A DNA stretch of 64,000 nucleotides, from contig CM025853.1 in assembly GCA_003952965.2 (NCBI GenBank), positions 13,298,387 to 13,362,386 on the forward strand. Reading direction: 5' to 3'. Made by a program: the position numbers and the translations under genes. How positions within the stretch are numbered: the first letter of the stretch is position 1; each line of letters starts with the position of its first letter. The notes under the pieces are model-generated. The model was not told the DNA's origin, did not search any database, and saw only the letters and a program-made list of their open reading frames with translations. Of the stretch, positions 22,176-34,453 are shown piece by piece. The DNA is from Morella rubra. Lineage: Eukaryota > Streptophyta > Magnoliopsida > Fagales > Myricaceae.

Positions 22176-24747
22176 ATGGATAAAGTTGGGTTTACGAGAA
22201 AAATTGGTTTGGTGAAAAGTATGCGAGGGGGTCCATGGGTTTGTCAGTATGGCTACTTGTTGTGTAGACTCTCAAAGGTCAGATCAGATGTTCGTGTTGG
22301 AAGTACAGAAATGTAGTGTTTCAAGTGTTGGATAAAATGGAAGATCATATATACATTAATGGGTTTGATGTGAGCTATAAGTTATGGTGTTTCACGGGGA
22401 GGTATTCAACTTACTTCAAATTTGAGTCAAGAGTCGGTGCGAGCTTACCACATAGTGATGATGATTTAGAGGAGATAGCTCTGATGAATGGAGGAAATGT
22501 TAACCGATGTTCATGCGGGATTAAAGGTGGGGCGGCAGGGGTTGAAACGGAGAACCCTAATATTAGGGAAACCCCCACTTCGAGACCGAAGGCTTCGACA
22601 CCACTTAATAAGTTATGGAAAAAGGCAGAACATGAATTGTATCCTGGATGTACCAAGTTTAGTAAGTTGTCATTTACGGTCCGGTTGTTGCATGTGAAGT
22701 CGGAGAATAAGTTGTCGGTTAAGGCATTTGATATGGTATTACAGTTGATTAAGGAGGCATTGCCAGAGGGAAGACGTTACCGGGATCGTATTACGAGGCG
22801 AAACAATTGCGAAAGGGTCTTGGGTTTAGTTATGATAAGATCCATGCATGTCAGAATGATTGTGTGTTGTTTTGGAAGGAAAACAGTGAGTTAGAAAGAT
22901 GTCTAGTATGTGGGGTGTCCCGGTGGAAATTCGAAAATGCTTGCGCAATCGAATTCCTAGGAAAGTGTTGCATCATTTCCCTTTAATCCTTAGACTTAAA
23001 CGTTTGTTTACCACAAAAGATGTAGCTCATGACATGAGATGGCATAAGGAGAAACAGGTCGATGATGGGGAGAGTTTGAGGCATCCTGCAGATTCATTGT
23101 TTGGAAGAATTTTGATAAGGACCATGGTTGGTTTGCTCAAGATGCCCGCAACGTCCGCCTTGGTCTTACTTCTGATGGGTTTAATCGTTCGAAAACATGA
23201 GCAATGCGTACAGTATTTGGCCAGTCGTTGTGTTTCCTTATAATTTACCCCATGGAGGTGTATGAAGGTCCCATTTTCACTGATGACTCTTTTGATCCCA
23301 GGTCGCAAGTCACCGGAAATGATATAGATGTATATCTTCGACCCTTAGTGGACGAGTTGAAACAACTATGGGAAAATAGAGATGAGACGACATTTAAGAT
23401 GCATGCAGCTTTGATGTGGACCATAAATGATTTTCAGCATATGCCAATTTATCTGGATGGAGTACCAAAGGGAAGTTGGCATGTCCAATGTGTAATTTAG
23501 ACACTGACTATAAGTGGTTGAAGCACGGAGAAGAATGTGTTATATGGGTCATAGGAGATACTTGACACTGGGGCATGCATGGAGATATGATGTGGATACG
23601 TTCGATGGGAAAGAACATAGACTTCCGCTTGAGGAGTTAACTGGTGAGGACATATTGGAACAATTGACGCATGTCGGGAGACTATCTTTGGTAAAGCGTC
23701 AGGGAAGAATAGGGGAAAGAAGAAACAATCGTCGGAACGTTTGAATTAGACGAAGAAAAGCATCTTTTCCAACTGCCGTATTGGAGTACATTAGGGTTAC
23801 TGCATAACTTGGACGTGATGCACATCGAGAAGAACATATGTGACAACGTGATCGGGACGGTGATGAATATCGAGTTCAAGACCAGAGATTCATGGGTACA
23901 CGTAGAAATTTAGCTGAAATGGGGGCCAAAAAAGACTTGCACTTAGGTGTATGATGGTCGGTTGAATTGATGCCTCAAGCAGTGTATACTTTAACACGGA
24001 AGAGCGAAGGAGGGCCTGTGAGTGGTTAAAAGACGTGAGGTTCCCCGATGGTTATGCTGCTGAGATTTCACGTTGTGTGAATCTAGATGAGTTGAAGTGT
24101 CTGGAATGAAAAGTCATGATTGTCATGTGTTCTTGCAGAGGGTTCTTCCAGTGATGATCCGAGGGTTGTTGAAGGAAGACGTGGGTGGCGCAGTGACCGA
24201 ATTATGTTTGTTTTTTCAAGAGTTGTGTTCACGTACGTTGAAGATTTCTATATTGCAGAGGATGTCAGAAGATATCGGGATAATTTTATGAAAGTTGGAA
24301 ATGATTTTTCACCTGCTTTTTTTACAGTAATGATGCATTTGGCGGTCCACTTACACTTGAAGCAATGCTTGCTGGACCTAAGGACTTTAAGAGCATAAAC
24401 ACTTACCAACTGTGGTACTTAGAAGATCCATTTGTTTTGCAAATCAAGCAAGTCAAGTGTTTTATCTAGTTGATAATCTGCATGGACCTACATGGCGAGT
24501 CGTGCAGAGGTTGTCATGTAGTAATGTATATGACATTCCCGGCTAGGATCCCGACGGTGTAGTTGATGTAAATGTTGAATCGGGAGCAGCCATCATGAAT
24601 GAAGCGTATCAGGAGGACGATGTCATTGACTTGTTTATAGACTTTCGAAAGTTTAACCTTAATCCACTACGGAGGGATGACTTTGCGCCAAACATTATTC
24701 AAGCTTCTGAGGCAATTGATCGGCGGGCAAAAAAGATGTATCGATAG
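22176..24747 (+). pseudogene. TNP2-type (Transposase_21) transposase of CACTA-1, broken
   Basis: Pieces in order across all three plus frames: an N-terminal transposase-associated block with GQIRCSCWK (about 22270-22310); the Transposase_21 core with GFSYDKIHACQNDCVLFWKE, ERCLVCGVSRWK and TTKDVAHDMRWHKEK (22820-23050); HAALMWTINDF (23400-23435); MHIEKNICDNVIGT (23819-23860); a DUF4218-like block with FMKVGNDFSPAFFTVMMHLA (24285-24345); and the last part of DUF4216 ending KKMYR at a TAG at 24745-24747. At least five frameshifts are needed to link them. Sequence between the DUF4218 and DUF4216 parts (about 24370-24410) looks deleted. The catalytic enzyme of the element is inactive here. Confidence 0.8.
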
Positions 24748-25078
24748 TAATGATGTTTTGGAAGGGATAAAGCAGAAATTGATGAAAATAGCGAAGAAAG
24801 TGGGGACGAAGATTCGTTCGAAAGTGATAGCGACTCTACTAAGGATGAGGCATTGGGCGATAACGTGCAAGAATCGGATTCTGATTAATAATTTCTTTCA
24901 AGTATATTTTCTTTCTAATGTTGATGTTTGCTGAACTATTTTTGTTGTTATTGTCTCTTTTACCAAATCTTTATTGTTTATTTTGTTATGTCACAGCTTG
25001 TACAGTGAAATGAAGCGTCCACAAGAATCAGATTTTTTTTATGTTAACCGACCAACCAACTTTGTTAATTTTATTTTT

Positions 25079-26334
25079 CTAACTCTAAAAACAACCCAAG
25101 AGGGGGGGTGAATTGGGTTTTAATAAATTTTAAAACTTTTTCAAGATAATTTAAGTAGTATAGTAGTAAAGCATAGAAGAGAGATATGAGCAAGTAAAAA
25201 AAGAGATAGAGTTAGAGAGATGACACCGTAATTTTAGGTGGTTCGGCCAACACTTGCCTACGTCCACCCCAAGGCTATTTACTTCCTTGGGCTTCTTTCA
25301 CTATTCTTCAAATAGCAAATACACCTTAGCTTCTGGGGTGCTAAGGAACCTTTACAAAGCATTTTTCGAGCTCACGCTTTAACTCACTTCACAAATCCAA
25401 AACCTAAGGGATTTCTTCTACCCAACGAGTAGGACAAGTGTTTTCCCAAACACTCAAGTGTTTACAAAGGATGAGTAAAAAGGAATATCAACGATTGGCT
25501 CTTAAAGCCGTATAAAGCAAGTGGAAAGTATATTGGTGCACAAGAGGACAAGATTCTATATAGAAAGCTGAAGTTTGGCAGGGGAATCACAAGCTTTCTT
25601 GGTATGAGTAGTCTTCTCTCTTCTTCAAGGACTTTCTCTCTCTAGAAGTTAGGTCAAAAGTAATTGCAAAGTGAATAGCACGATTGTTGTCTTTTTTTCT
25701 CTATCTCTTTCTATATAATTCTCTTTAACTTCAACGGTCTTCAAGTAGATTTATTGTACTGTTGGAGAGTTTAAAAGACTTTTTGAATCATTTTGAATAA
25801 GCTGACGACGTTCCAGGATTTCTGCAAAACCGTGGCATGTGTCGACACATGATCAGCATGTGTTGACACTTCAAAAATTTGATCTGGAGTGTTCTCTCGG
25901 AAACAGTGCAATGTGTCGACACTAGTTCAATGTGTCAACACCATAACTTGGTCTGGAATCTTAGGTGTCAGTGCAATGTGTCGACACCATAAAGTTTTGT
26001 CTGAAAATGTTGTCTCGGTGCCAGTGCAATGTGTCGACATCATGATTGAATGTGTCGACACTATCAACACTTAAGAGAAAAATTACTTCTTTGACAGTGT
26101 CCAATCCATTTCAACATATTTCAAGCACCTACAATATGAAAAATTGATTTCATCAACTTATGTAATGGTGTTCAAGTCCACTTAGAAATATTTTAGAGAG
26201 AAACCTCAAAATTTGAAATAAATCTTTAGAAAAGTGGATTGACAATATAAAAACTAAAATTCTTCAAAAACTTAGAAAATTTGTTATCATCAAAATCGAA
26301 TATGGATTGTTTGCAAAACAACCTTGGGCTAACA
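25079..26334 (-). repeat. 3' LTR of the Sirevirus-like element
   Basis: Matches 35599-36795 over most of its length. On the minus strand it starts TGTTAGCCCAAGG at 26334 and ends near GGGTTGTTTTTAGAG at 25079. It includes a run of GTGTCGACAC-type palindromes at 25848-26065. The outer end has diverged from the other LTR (CTAACTCTAAA against TGAAGTCTAAA), so the last few bases are approximate. Confidence 0.85.
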
Positions 26335-26348
26335 ATCTCCCCCTTTTG
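26335..26348 (-). promoter_or_regulatory. Polypurine tract of the Sirevirus-like element
   Basis: On the minus strand CAAAAGGGGGAGAT directly precedes the LTR start TGTTAGCCC. This is the plus-strand priming site for reverse transcription. Confidence 0.8.
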
Positions 26349-27037
26349 CTAACAAATAGAAAAGCTCCCCCTGAGAACAAGCAGGAGTTTTTCATGATAT
26401 TTTTAGCAAAAAAAAACTTTAAGATTTTACAAAAATTTTGCAAGAGTTTCCTTTGTAATAGAGGTTTCCCAAAATTTAAAAACAAGAAGAACACTTCTAT
26501 AAACTTTCTCCAAACTTCACATTTCAATCTAGATCACAAGACTTCATATATTGAGAGTTTAAGATAAGGAAACTACCTGTAAAGCAATTCTCAATATCCA
26601 ATATTAAGTGCAAAGAGATAGGCACTTCCAAATCCCTTAACATCACCATTTAGAAATCAAAAGATACAAGCATAACCAAATAATCCAATGGAGAAAATTA
26701 AAAAAAAAATGATATTCATTTGATAAAGCAAGTGTTCAGCCAAAAGATAATTACAAAATTACAATATAAAGAGAGGACAAACTAAGGTTAATACAAAATG
26801 GAATGTCCTCTATAAGAGCTAGAAAGTCAGCATATCACTTTTCTCCCCCTTTGGCATCATCAAAAAGGATAAGGGGAAGGTCAAGGAGGAGTAGGTGGAG
26901 GCTAAGGGAGGAGGAATGATTGATAGGAGGAGGAGGATATCGATCTCAAATTTCTTCAGCCATTCCATCCAAGTCGTGGAGAACCAATAGTCCATTTCAA
27001 GACGAAGACGATCAGAATCCATCTGTACTTTTGTGGC

Positions 27038-27850
27038 CTAAACAACATCCTTGGCTGATTTTTGCACAAAAGAATGAAGCTCAGCAGAGGTGGCTTTGAA
27101 TTCATTAACAGTATCTTGAATCACATTGCTGGCCACATGGATGCTGTTGTTGACTTGGTGCTTGAGAGCTTGCATATCCTTATCCAGAGTACCAAAGCGC
27201 TCAGTATGAGCAGTGAGTAGCTTTTTAATATCATCGAAACCCGTCTTCATACTGGTGACCATATCTTCCATAGTCTTACCCAATCTCTTCTGTTCTTCCT
27301 TTATCTCATCCATGGAAGCTTCAAGGACATTCAAGCGAGGCTCAGGAGAACTAGGAGCAGGCAGTCGGGAGGATGAGCCAATGTGGAGAGAGGGAAAAGA
27401 GATAGGAGTCTGCTCTTCCATAGGAGTCCTAGTTCCAGTAGGAGTTCTTTTAGTATCACCCACTTCCTCATCTTCACTCTCTTCTTCAGAATCTGACCCC
27501 CTTTCACTTCTTTTCTGAGGTGTCACCACACCTTTCTTTACCCATTCTCTGTCCTCATTTTGAATAAAACCCATCAACCGAAGAGTTTTCTTATTATACT
27601 CCTTGGAGTCTTTGGGTTTTTCTCTAACTTCCCCAGTCAAATCAATTTCAAGGGCATGAAACATGTGAGTGAAAAACATCCCATAAGGGAGCCCTTGTTT
27701 CTTCTTTCTCAGTGGCAGCCTTCATATGATTAATCATTAATGACCAAGGTTCATGGGAGTATCAGAATACATATCTAAAAATGTGATGTACTCAAATTTT
27801 CCAGTCCTTGGTAAAATATATTGCAGACCATATGATGTAAAATCTTCTAT
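27038..27850 (-). pseudogene. Extra 3' reading frame of the Sirevirus-like element (env-like position)
   Basis: Downstream of pol and upstream of the 3' LTR on the same strand. The longest open piece is 27679-27038 and has no membrane segment. It contains LPYGMFFTHMFHALEIDL (27710-27640), then a Ser/Thr/Glu-rich spacer with SDSEEESEDEE, then a coiled-coil tail (about 27330-27040). The LPYGM..T..F block resembles the putative plant transposon protein domain of other plant elements. A frameshift near 27715 separates upstream coding-like sequence. Sireviruses often carry an extra frame here, historically called env-like; nothing in this one shows an envelope function. Confidence 0.5.
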
Positions 27851-28599
27851 GAATGTCAATTCATTGCAGAGGTCTAATACTCATTTAGGGCTGGATTATC
27901 CAACACAACCCTAAGGATATCAATTGGTTCTACTTCAGACATACCCATCCATCCATAAACATCAAAAATTTCTTTCCACTATTAGGAGCAGAGACCAAAG
28001 AATTCAAGGAAGAACTGATAAGTCTAATTGCTTCCATTTACATAACTGGTGGCATCCTCAGACTTAGAAATTGAAATTAGCATAAACCAACTTCACCAAA
28101 TACACATAACAATCCACTTTCAAATTCACAAGCAACCCATCCTTGAAATTCAAACATCTCCTTAAAATCAAAACCACTCTCACTAAACCACTTGAAAATC
28201 AGCCCAACGCCCAGCAATGACTTTCCTATTTCTGAAAATCTTGAACAAAATGATTTTTACAAAGCCCTGACCTGTAAATGTAGGCCTCTAGGAGTAGGAG
28301 TGGTTCCTCAGTACTTTTCCTTTCTTCTTGTCCTTGAACTGACAGAGGATGGTGTCTGGCGAGAGGAACACTTGGAGCGGCTGGAAGACATCACGGCAAT
28401 GGCGGATGAGGAGAAAGGAGACTATCGGGGGTGGATTTTTCGTAAGAGGTAGTGGGCAAATGAGATTATGAGGGAGAGAGAATTTTCCACCGTTTGGTAG
28501 AGAAAGGGGTTCTGTGAGAGGGGGAGAGATAAAGTGCCGACCCCTTTGCCCTAAAGAGATAAATATGCCACGCGTAACCCCTATTTTAAAAACAGTAAA

Positions 28600-28805
28600 A
28601 AGATGTGTCAACACATTGATGTGTCGACACATTGAACATGCCCCAAACATAGTTTAAAAGAGGCTCTCGGGAGGAAGTCTTATGTGTTGACACATGAATG
28701 CATGGTGTTGACACATACTTCTCCAGTGAAAACAGCCATGAAAAACCAGAAGTGTTGACACTTGTTCACCAAGTGTTGACACATGCATGCAGAAGAAATA
28801 CACAA
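28600..28805. repeat. Paired GTGT[CT][GA]ACAC palindromes downstream of pol
   Basis: Three pairs of 10-12-bp palindromes: GTGTCAACAC with GTGTCGACAC near 28605-28630, GTGTTGACAC twice near 28680-28720, and GTGTTGACAC twice near 28750-28790. The same motif family occurs in both LTRs. Confidence 0.75.
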
Positions 28806-28860
28806 GTTTTCACATAGAAAAAGCATGATTTAAAAAAAAAATCATAGAAGCAATAAGAAC

Positions 28861-30776
28861 ATGTCCAATGTAATCAATAACATAATTAATATGGCAAATT
28901 AAGCATTATCACCAATTTAATCCAAAGGAAATCTCATTCCAATTTCTTGGCGAATAAAGCAAAATCTATCCTCATTAAGGGGTTTTGTGAAAATATCCGC
29001 CAATTGAAGGTCGGTATTTACAAACTCAAGAACAATATCCCCTTTTTGAGCATGATCTCGAATGAAATGATGCTTAATCTCAATATGTTTTGTCCTAGAG
29101 TGCTGAATTGGATTTTTAGTAAGATTAATTGCACTGGTGTTGTCACATTTTATTGGGATGAGAGAATAATGAAGATTAAAATCTTCCAATTGTTGTTTCA
29201 TCCACAATACTTGTGCACAACAATTGCCTATGGCAATATACTCGGCTTCCGGTTGATAGAGCCACGGAGTTTTGTTTCTTACAACACCAAGAGACTAGTG
29301 AGGGTCCAAGAAATTGAGCACCACTAGTACTCTTTCTATCAATTTTACACCCAGCATAATCCGCATCCGAGTATCCTTGTAAATTAAATTCAACACTCTT
29401 AGGATAAAACAAACCTAGATTTTGAGTGCCAACAAGATATCTGAAAATTCTTTTAACTGCAAGGAGATGAGATTCCTTAGGACAAGATTGAATCTAGCAC
29501 ACATGCATACACTAAACATTATATCCGGTCTACTAGCGGTAAGATAGAGTAAGGAGCCAATCATACCTCGATATTTCGTTTGGTCCACATCTTTACCTTT
29601 CTCATCCTTTTCCATTTTTGTAGATGGACTCATAGGAGTGCTCATAGGTTTTGAATTGTCCATATTGAATCTTTGAGAGATCTCTTGTATACTTTGCTTG
29701 ATTGATGAAGATGCCCTCATTGCTTTTTGATTTGAAGCCAAGAAAATAGTTCAATTCTCCCATGAGGCTCATCTCAAATTCACCTTGCATAACTTGAGAA
29801 AACTCTTGACACAAAGATTCATTAGTAGATCCAAAAATAATGTCATCAACATAAATTTGAACCGTTAACAATTCATTTCTTTTTCTTAGTGAAAAGAGTA
29901 GTATCAATTTTACCTCGTGAAAAACCATTTTCAATAAGAAAAGAACTTAATTCATACCATGCCCGAGGTGCTTGTTTCAAGCCATAAAGCGCTTTTGTGA
30001 GCTTGTATACATGATTTGAAAGATTTTCATCTTCAAATCCCGGTGGTTGCTCAACATAAACTTCTTCAGTGAGAATCCATTTAGAAAAGCACTTTTTACA
30101 TCCATTTGAAAGAGTTTAAAATCTTTATAACAAGCAAAAGCAGTAACATGCGTATGATTCTAAACGAGCAACAGGAGCAAAGTTTCATCAAAATCAATTC
30201 CTCTTCTTGATTGTAACCTTGGGCTACTAATCTTGCTTTGTTCCTCACTACAACCCCGGATTCATCCATTTTGTTTCTAAAAACCCATTTTGTACCAATA
30301 ATTGGATAATCCTTGGGTCTAGGAACTAGATGCCATACTTGGTTTTTCTCAAATTGTTTTAATTCCTCTTCCATAGCATGGATCCAACTTTCATCATCTT
30401 TAGCCTCAGAAAGTTCTTAGGCTCAAGTTGAGAAAGTAAAGCAAAATTATTAGCTTGGTTACAGAGATCGAGTCTTACCCCTTTTTCAACATTACCAATA
30501 ATTTGATGGAGAGGATGACTCTTGACGTACTTCCAAGACTTTGGTAGATCATTATCTTGTTGATCTCTTCTTTGATTCTTGCTCTTGTACAAGTGTCTCT
30601 CCTTGTCTTTTAATTGTAAAACCCTTTGTTAAGATCTACAATATCTTCATCATTTTTCTCATAAGATTGTTAGATTCATCAAAAACAACATGAACTGATT
30701 CTTCAACAACTAAGTACGTTTATTAAAAACACGATAAGCTTTGCTAGAAGTTGAATAACCAAGAAATATACCTTCA
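28861..30776 (-). pseudogene. Reverse transcriptase/RNase H, downstream duplicate (copy B)
   Basis: Minus-strand copia RT with GTKWVFRNKMDESG and KARLVAQGYNQEE (about 30290-30190), the catalytic YVDDIIFGSTNES (29860-29820), the GSLLYLTASRPDIMF block (29570-29520), then RNase H with LQGYSDADYAGCKIDRKSTS (29390-29320) and the terminal NLTKNPIQHSRTKHIEIKHH to FIRQEIGMRFPLD, stopping at 28917. Several frameshifts. The whole segment is a near copy of 30826-32745, the two starting at matching ATGTCCAATG[TC]AATCAAT sequences. Confidence 0.8.
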
Positions 30777-30825
30777 TATAACTTGAATAGAGAAGCTTTC
30801 ATATCGATTTTTTTACCATTTAAAC

Positions 30826-32745
30826 ATGTCCAATGCAATCAATGAGAAACATTAACACCAATTTAATCCAAAGGAAATCTCATTCCAATTTCTTGGCGAA
30901 TAAAGCAAAATCTATCCTCATTAAGGGGTTTTGTGAAAATATCCGCCAATTGAAGGTCGGTATTTACAAACTCAAGAACAATATCCCCTTTTTGAGCATG
31001 ATCTCGAATAAAATGATGTTTAATCTCAATATGTTTTGTCCTAGAGTGCTGAATTGGATTTTTTGTAAGATTAATCGCACTGGTGTTGTCACATTTTATT
31101 GGGATGAGAGAATAATGAAGATTAAAATCTTCCAATTGTTGTTTCATCCACAATACTTGTGCACAACAATTGCCCACGCAATATACTCAGCTTCCGGTTG
31201 ATAGAGCCACAGAGTTTTGTTTCTTACAACACCAAGAGACTAGTGAGGGTCCAAGAAATTGGCATGCACCACTAGTACTCTTTCTATCAATTTTACACCC
31301 GCATAATCCGCATCCGAGTATCCTTGTAAATTAAATTCAACACTCTTGGGATAAAACAAACCAAGATTTTGAGTGCCAACAATATCTAAAAATTCTTTTA
31401 ACCGCAAGGAGATGAGATTCCTTAGGACAAGATTGAATCTAGCACACATGCATACACTAAACATTATATCAGGTCTACTAGCGGTAAGATAGAGTAAGGA
31501 GCCAATCATACCTCGATATTTGTTTGGTCCACATCCTTACCTTTCTCATCCTTTTCCATTTTTGTAGATGGACTCATAGGAGTGCTCATAGGTTTTGAGT
31601 TGTCCATATTGAATCGCTTGAGAAGATCTCTTGTATATTTGCTTGATTGATGAAGATGCCCTCATTGCTTTGTTTGATTTGAAGACCAAGAAAATAGTTC
31701 AATTCTCCCATGAGGCTCATCTCAAATTCACCTTGCATACTTGAGAAAACTCTTGACACAAAGATTCATTAGTAGATCCAAAAATAATGTCATCACATAA
31801 ATTTGAACCGTTAACAATTCATTATCTTTTTCTTTAGTGAAAAGAGTAGTATCAATTTTACCTCGTGAAAAACCATTTTCAATGAGAAAAGAACTTAGAC
31901 GTTCATACCATGCTCGAGGTGCTTGTTTCAAGCCATAAAGCGCTTTTGTGAGCTTGTATACATGATTTGAAAGCTTTTCATCTTCAAATCCCGGTGGTTG
32001 CTCAACATAACTTCTTCAGTGAGGAATCCATTTAGAATGCACTTTTCACATCCATTTGAAAGAGTTTAAAATCTTTATAACAAGCAAAAGCAAGTAACAT
32101 ACGTATAGATTCTAAACGAGCAACAGGAGCAAAAGTTTCATCAAAATCAATTCCTCTTCTTGATTGTAACCTTGGGCTACTAATCTTGCCTTGTTCCTCA
32201 CTACAACCCCGATTCATCCATTTTGTTTCTAAAAACCCATTTTGTACCAATAATTGGATAATCCTTGGGTCTAGGAACTAGATGCCATACTTGGTTTTTC
32301 TCAAATTGTTTTAATTCCTCTTCCATAGCATGGATCCAACTTTCATCATCTTTAGCCTCAGAAAATTCTTAGGCTCAAGTTGAGAAAGTAAGGCAAAATT
32401 ATTAGCTTGGTTTAAGAAGATCGAGTGCTTACCCCTTTTTCAACATTACCAATAATTTGTGGAGAGGATGACTTTTGACATATTTCCAAGACTTTGGTAG
32501 ATCATTATTGACTTGTTGATCTCTTCTTGTGATTCTTGCTCTTGTACAAGTGTTTCTTCCTTGTCTCATTTATGGCAAGTTTCTCAACCCTTTGTCAAGA
32601 TCTACAATATCTTCATCATTTTTTTCACAAGATTGTTAGATTCATCAAAAACACATGAACTGATTCTTCAACAACTAAGTACGTTTATTAAAACACGATA
32701 AGCTTTACTAGAAGTTGAATAACCAAGAAAGATACCTTCATCCGC
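30826..32745 (-). pseudogene. Reverse transcriptase/RNase H, upstream duplicate (copy A)
   Basis: Contiguous with integrase on its upstream side, so this is the original position. It reads GIDFDETFAPVARLESIRML (32150-32080), MKQAPRAWYERL (31931-31895), GSLLYLTASRPDIMF (31505-31460) and RNase H to 30863. In this copy the YVDD catalytic region is broken by a one-base loss (QIYV then a shifted frame near 31795). Copy B keeps YVDD, so each copy carries different damage. A roughly 50-bp spacer (30777-30825) separates the copies. Confidence 0.8.
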
Positions 32746-32749
32746 TTTT

Positions 32750-33930
32750 GCATCGAACTTACCCAAATTGTCCTTGTTGTTGTTGAGCACAAAACATTTG
32801 CATCCAAAACATGAAATAACCAATGTTGGGTTTTCTATCATTCCATAGCTCATAAGGAGTTTTCTTAAGAATAGGCCTAATCATGCAACGGTTCATAACA
32901 TAACAACTTGTGCTAACTGCTTCAGCCCAGAAGTAATCAGGCAAGTTGTTTTCACAAGCAAGGTTCTAGCCATTTCTTCAAGAGTCCTATTTTCCTCTCT
33001 ACAACACCATTTTGTTGAGGAGTTCTAGGAGCCGAGAAGTTATGGTTAATACCATTTTCACCACAAAACTTTTCAAAGGAGGAATTTTCAAATTCTTTTC
33101 CATGATCACTCCTTATGCTAGAAATAGCAAAACCTTTTTCATTTTGAATTCTCTTGCTAAGTTTTTCAAAAGCATGAAAAGCTTCATCTTTATGAGCTAG
33201 GAATAGAACCCATGTGAATCTACTGAAATCATCAACAACAACAAAGCCATAACGTTTGCCACCCAAACTCAATGTTCGGGTTGGACCAAATAAGTCCATG
33301 TGTAGAAGTTGAAGTGGCCTAGAAGTGGACACACATTTTTGGGCTTAAAAGATATTTTGGTTTGTTTGCCTTTTTGACATGCTGCACAAATTTTATCTTT
33401 TTCAAAAGAAAGGTTAGGCAAACCCGAAACAAGATTCTTTTGGCTAGTTTTGAAATCAAGTCCATGCTTGCATGAGCAAGCCTTCTATGCCACAACCAAC
33501 TATCCTTGTCATTTAGAGCTGAAAGACATTTTATATTTTCTGAGGAGATGCTCTCTAAATGAACAATGTACACATTTTCAAATCTATGTCCAACAAACAA
33601 GACTTTCTTGCTTTCAATATTCTTCAACAAGACATATTGATGATTCAAAAATGACTCGGTTTCCCTTGTCACATAATTGACTAATACTCAAGAGATTATG
33701 CTTTAAACCATCAACAAGAAGTACATTTTCAATTATGGGATTAGGAGACATACCAATGCTACCAACACCAAGTATTTTCCTTTTCCATTGTCACCAAAGG
33801 TAACTGAACCCTTTCCTTTGAAACAAAGAGAGTTAAACCAACTCTTGTCTCCGGTCATGTGCTTGGAGCATCCACTATCAAGGACCCAATGTTCCTTGGT
33901 TTCATTGGACTTCAAGCACTCCTGCAAAAA
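32750..33930 (-). pseudogene. Protease end and integrase of the Sirevirus-like element
   Basis: Minus strand. The protease region reads HWVLDSGCSKHMTGD (33890-33845), with the DSG catalytic motif of retroviral-type aspartic proteases. The GAG-pre-integrase block follows, with WLWHRRLAHASMDL (33500-33450). The integrase core has LLHMDLFGPTRTLSLGGKRY, VVVDDFSRFTWV, IRSDHGKEFEN and TPQQNGVVERK (33310-32980), so the DDE residues are present. The frame then continues YFWAEAVSTSCYVMNR. Frameshifts break the frame between protease, GAG-pre-integrase and core, one of them removing the zinc-finger CAAC motif from frame. Confidence 0.8.
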
Positions 33931-34453
33931 GAATCAATTCTTGACTTTTGGTACCCAAATCTTTTGGGTCCATTGGTGTTAGAAATAAATTCCTTCACCT
34001 TGTCTTTTTGGATCCACACAAATTGATCCCATGAGTGGATTTCTTTCTAGTTGGACAAGTGTGTGAAATGTGTCCATTCTTTCCACAAAAATTACACATT
34101 TTAAAAATGTGGATGATTTAATAATTACATCAGAATATAGCTTTTGATTATTAATGAATTATAGCCAATCCCACTTTTGTTGAAACAACATCTTTGTGAA
34201 CCAAGTAAAATATCAAGGTTTCTTTTTCCTTGAGTGAATCTTGCAAGATCTTGAGTAGAGAGTCAACTTTCTTTTTTAAATCAATGTTTTCAGATTTCAA
34301 ATCATTTGACTCTTCTTGCAAGATTTTCTCATTTTCTTTTGTGACTCTTGCAAGATTCTCTCAAGAGAAACAACTTGGTATTTCAAATATCATTTTCTTG
34401 AATAAGTGCATCAAGGTTCTTTTTAAGACAACAATACTTTGAAAATACTCTTT

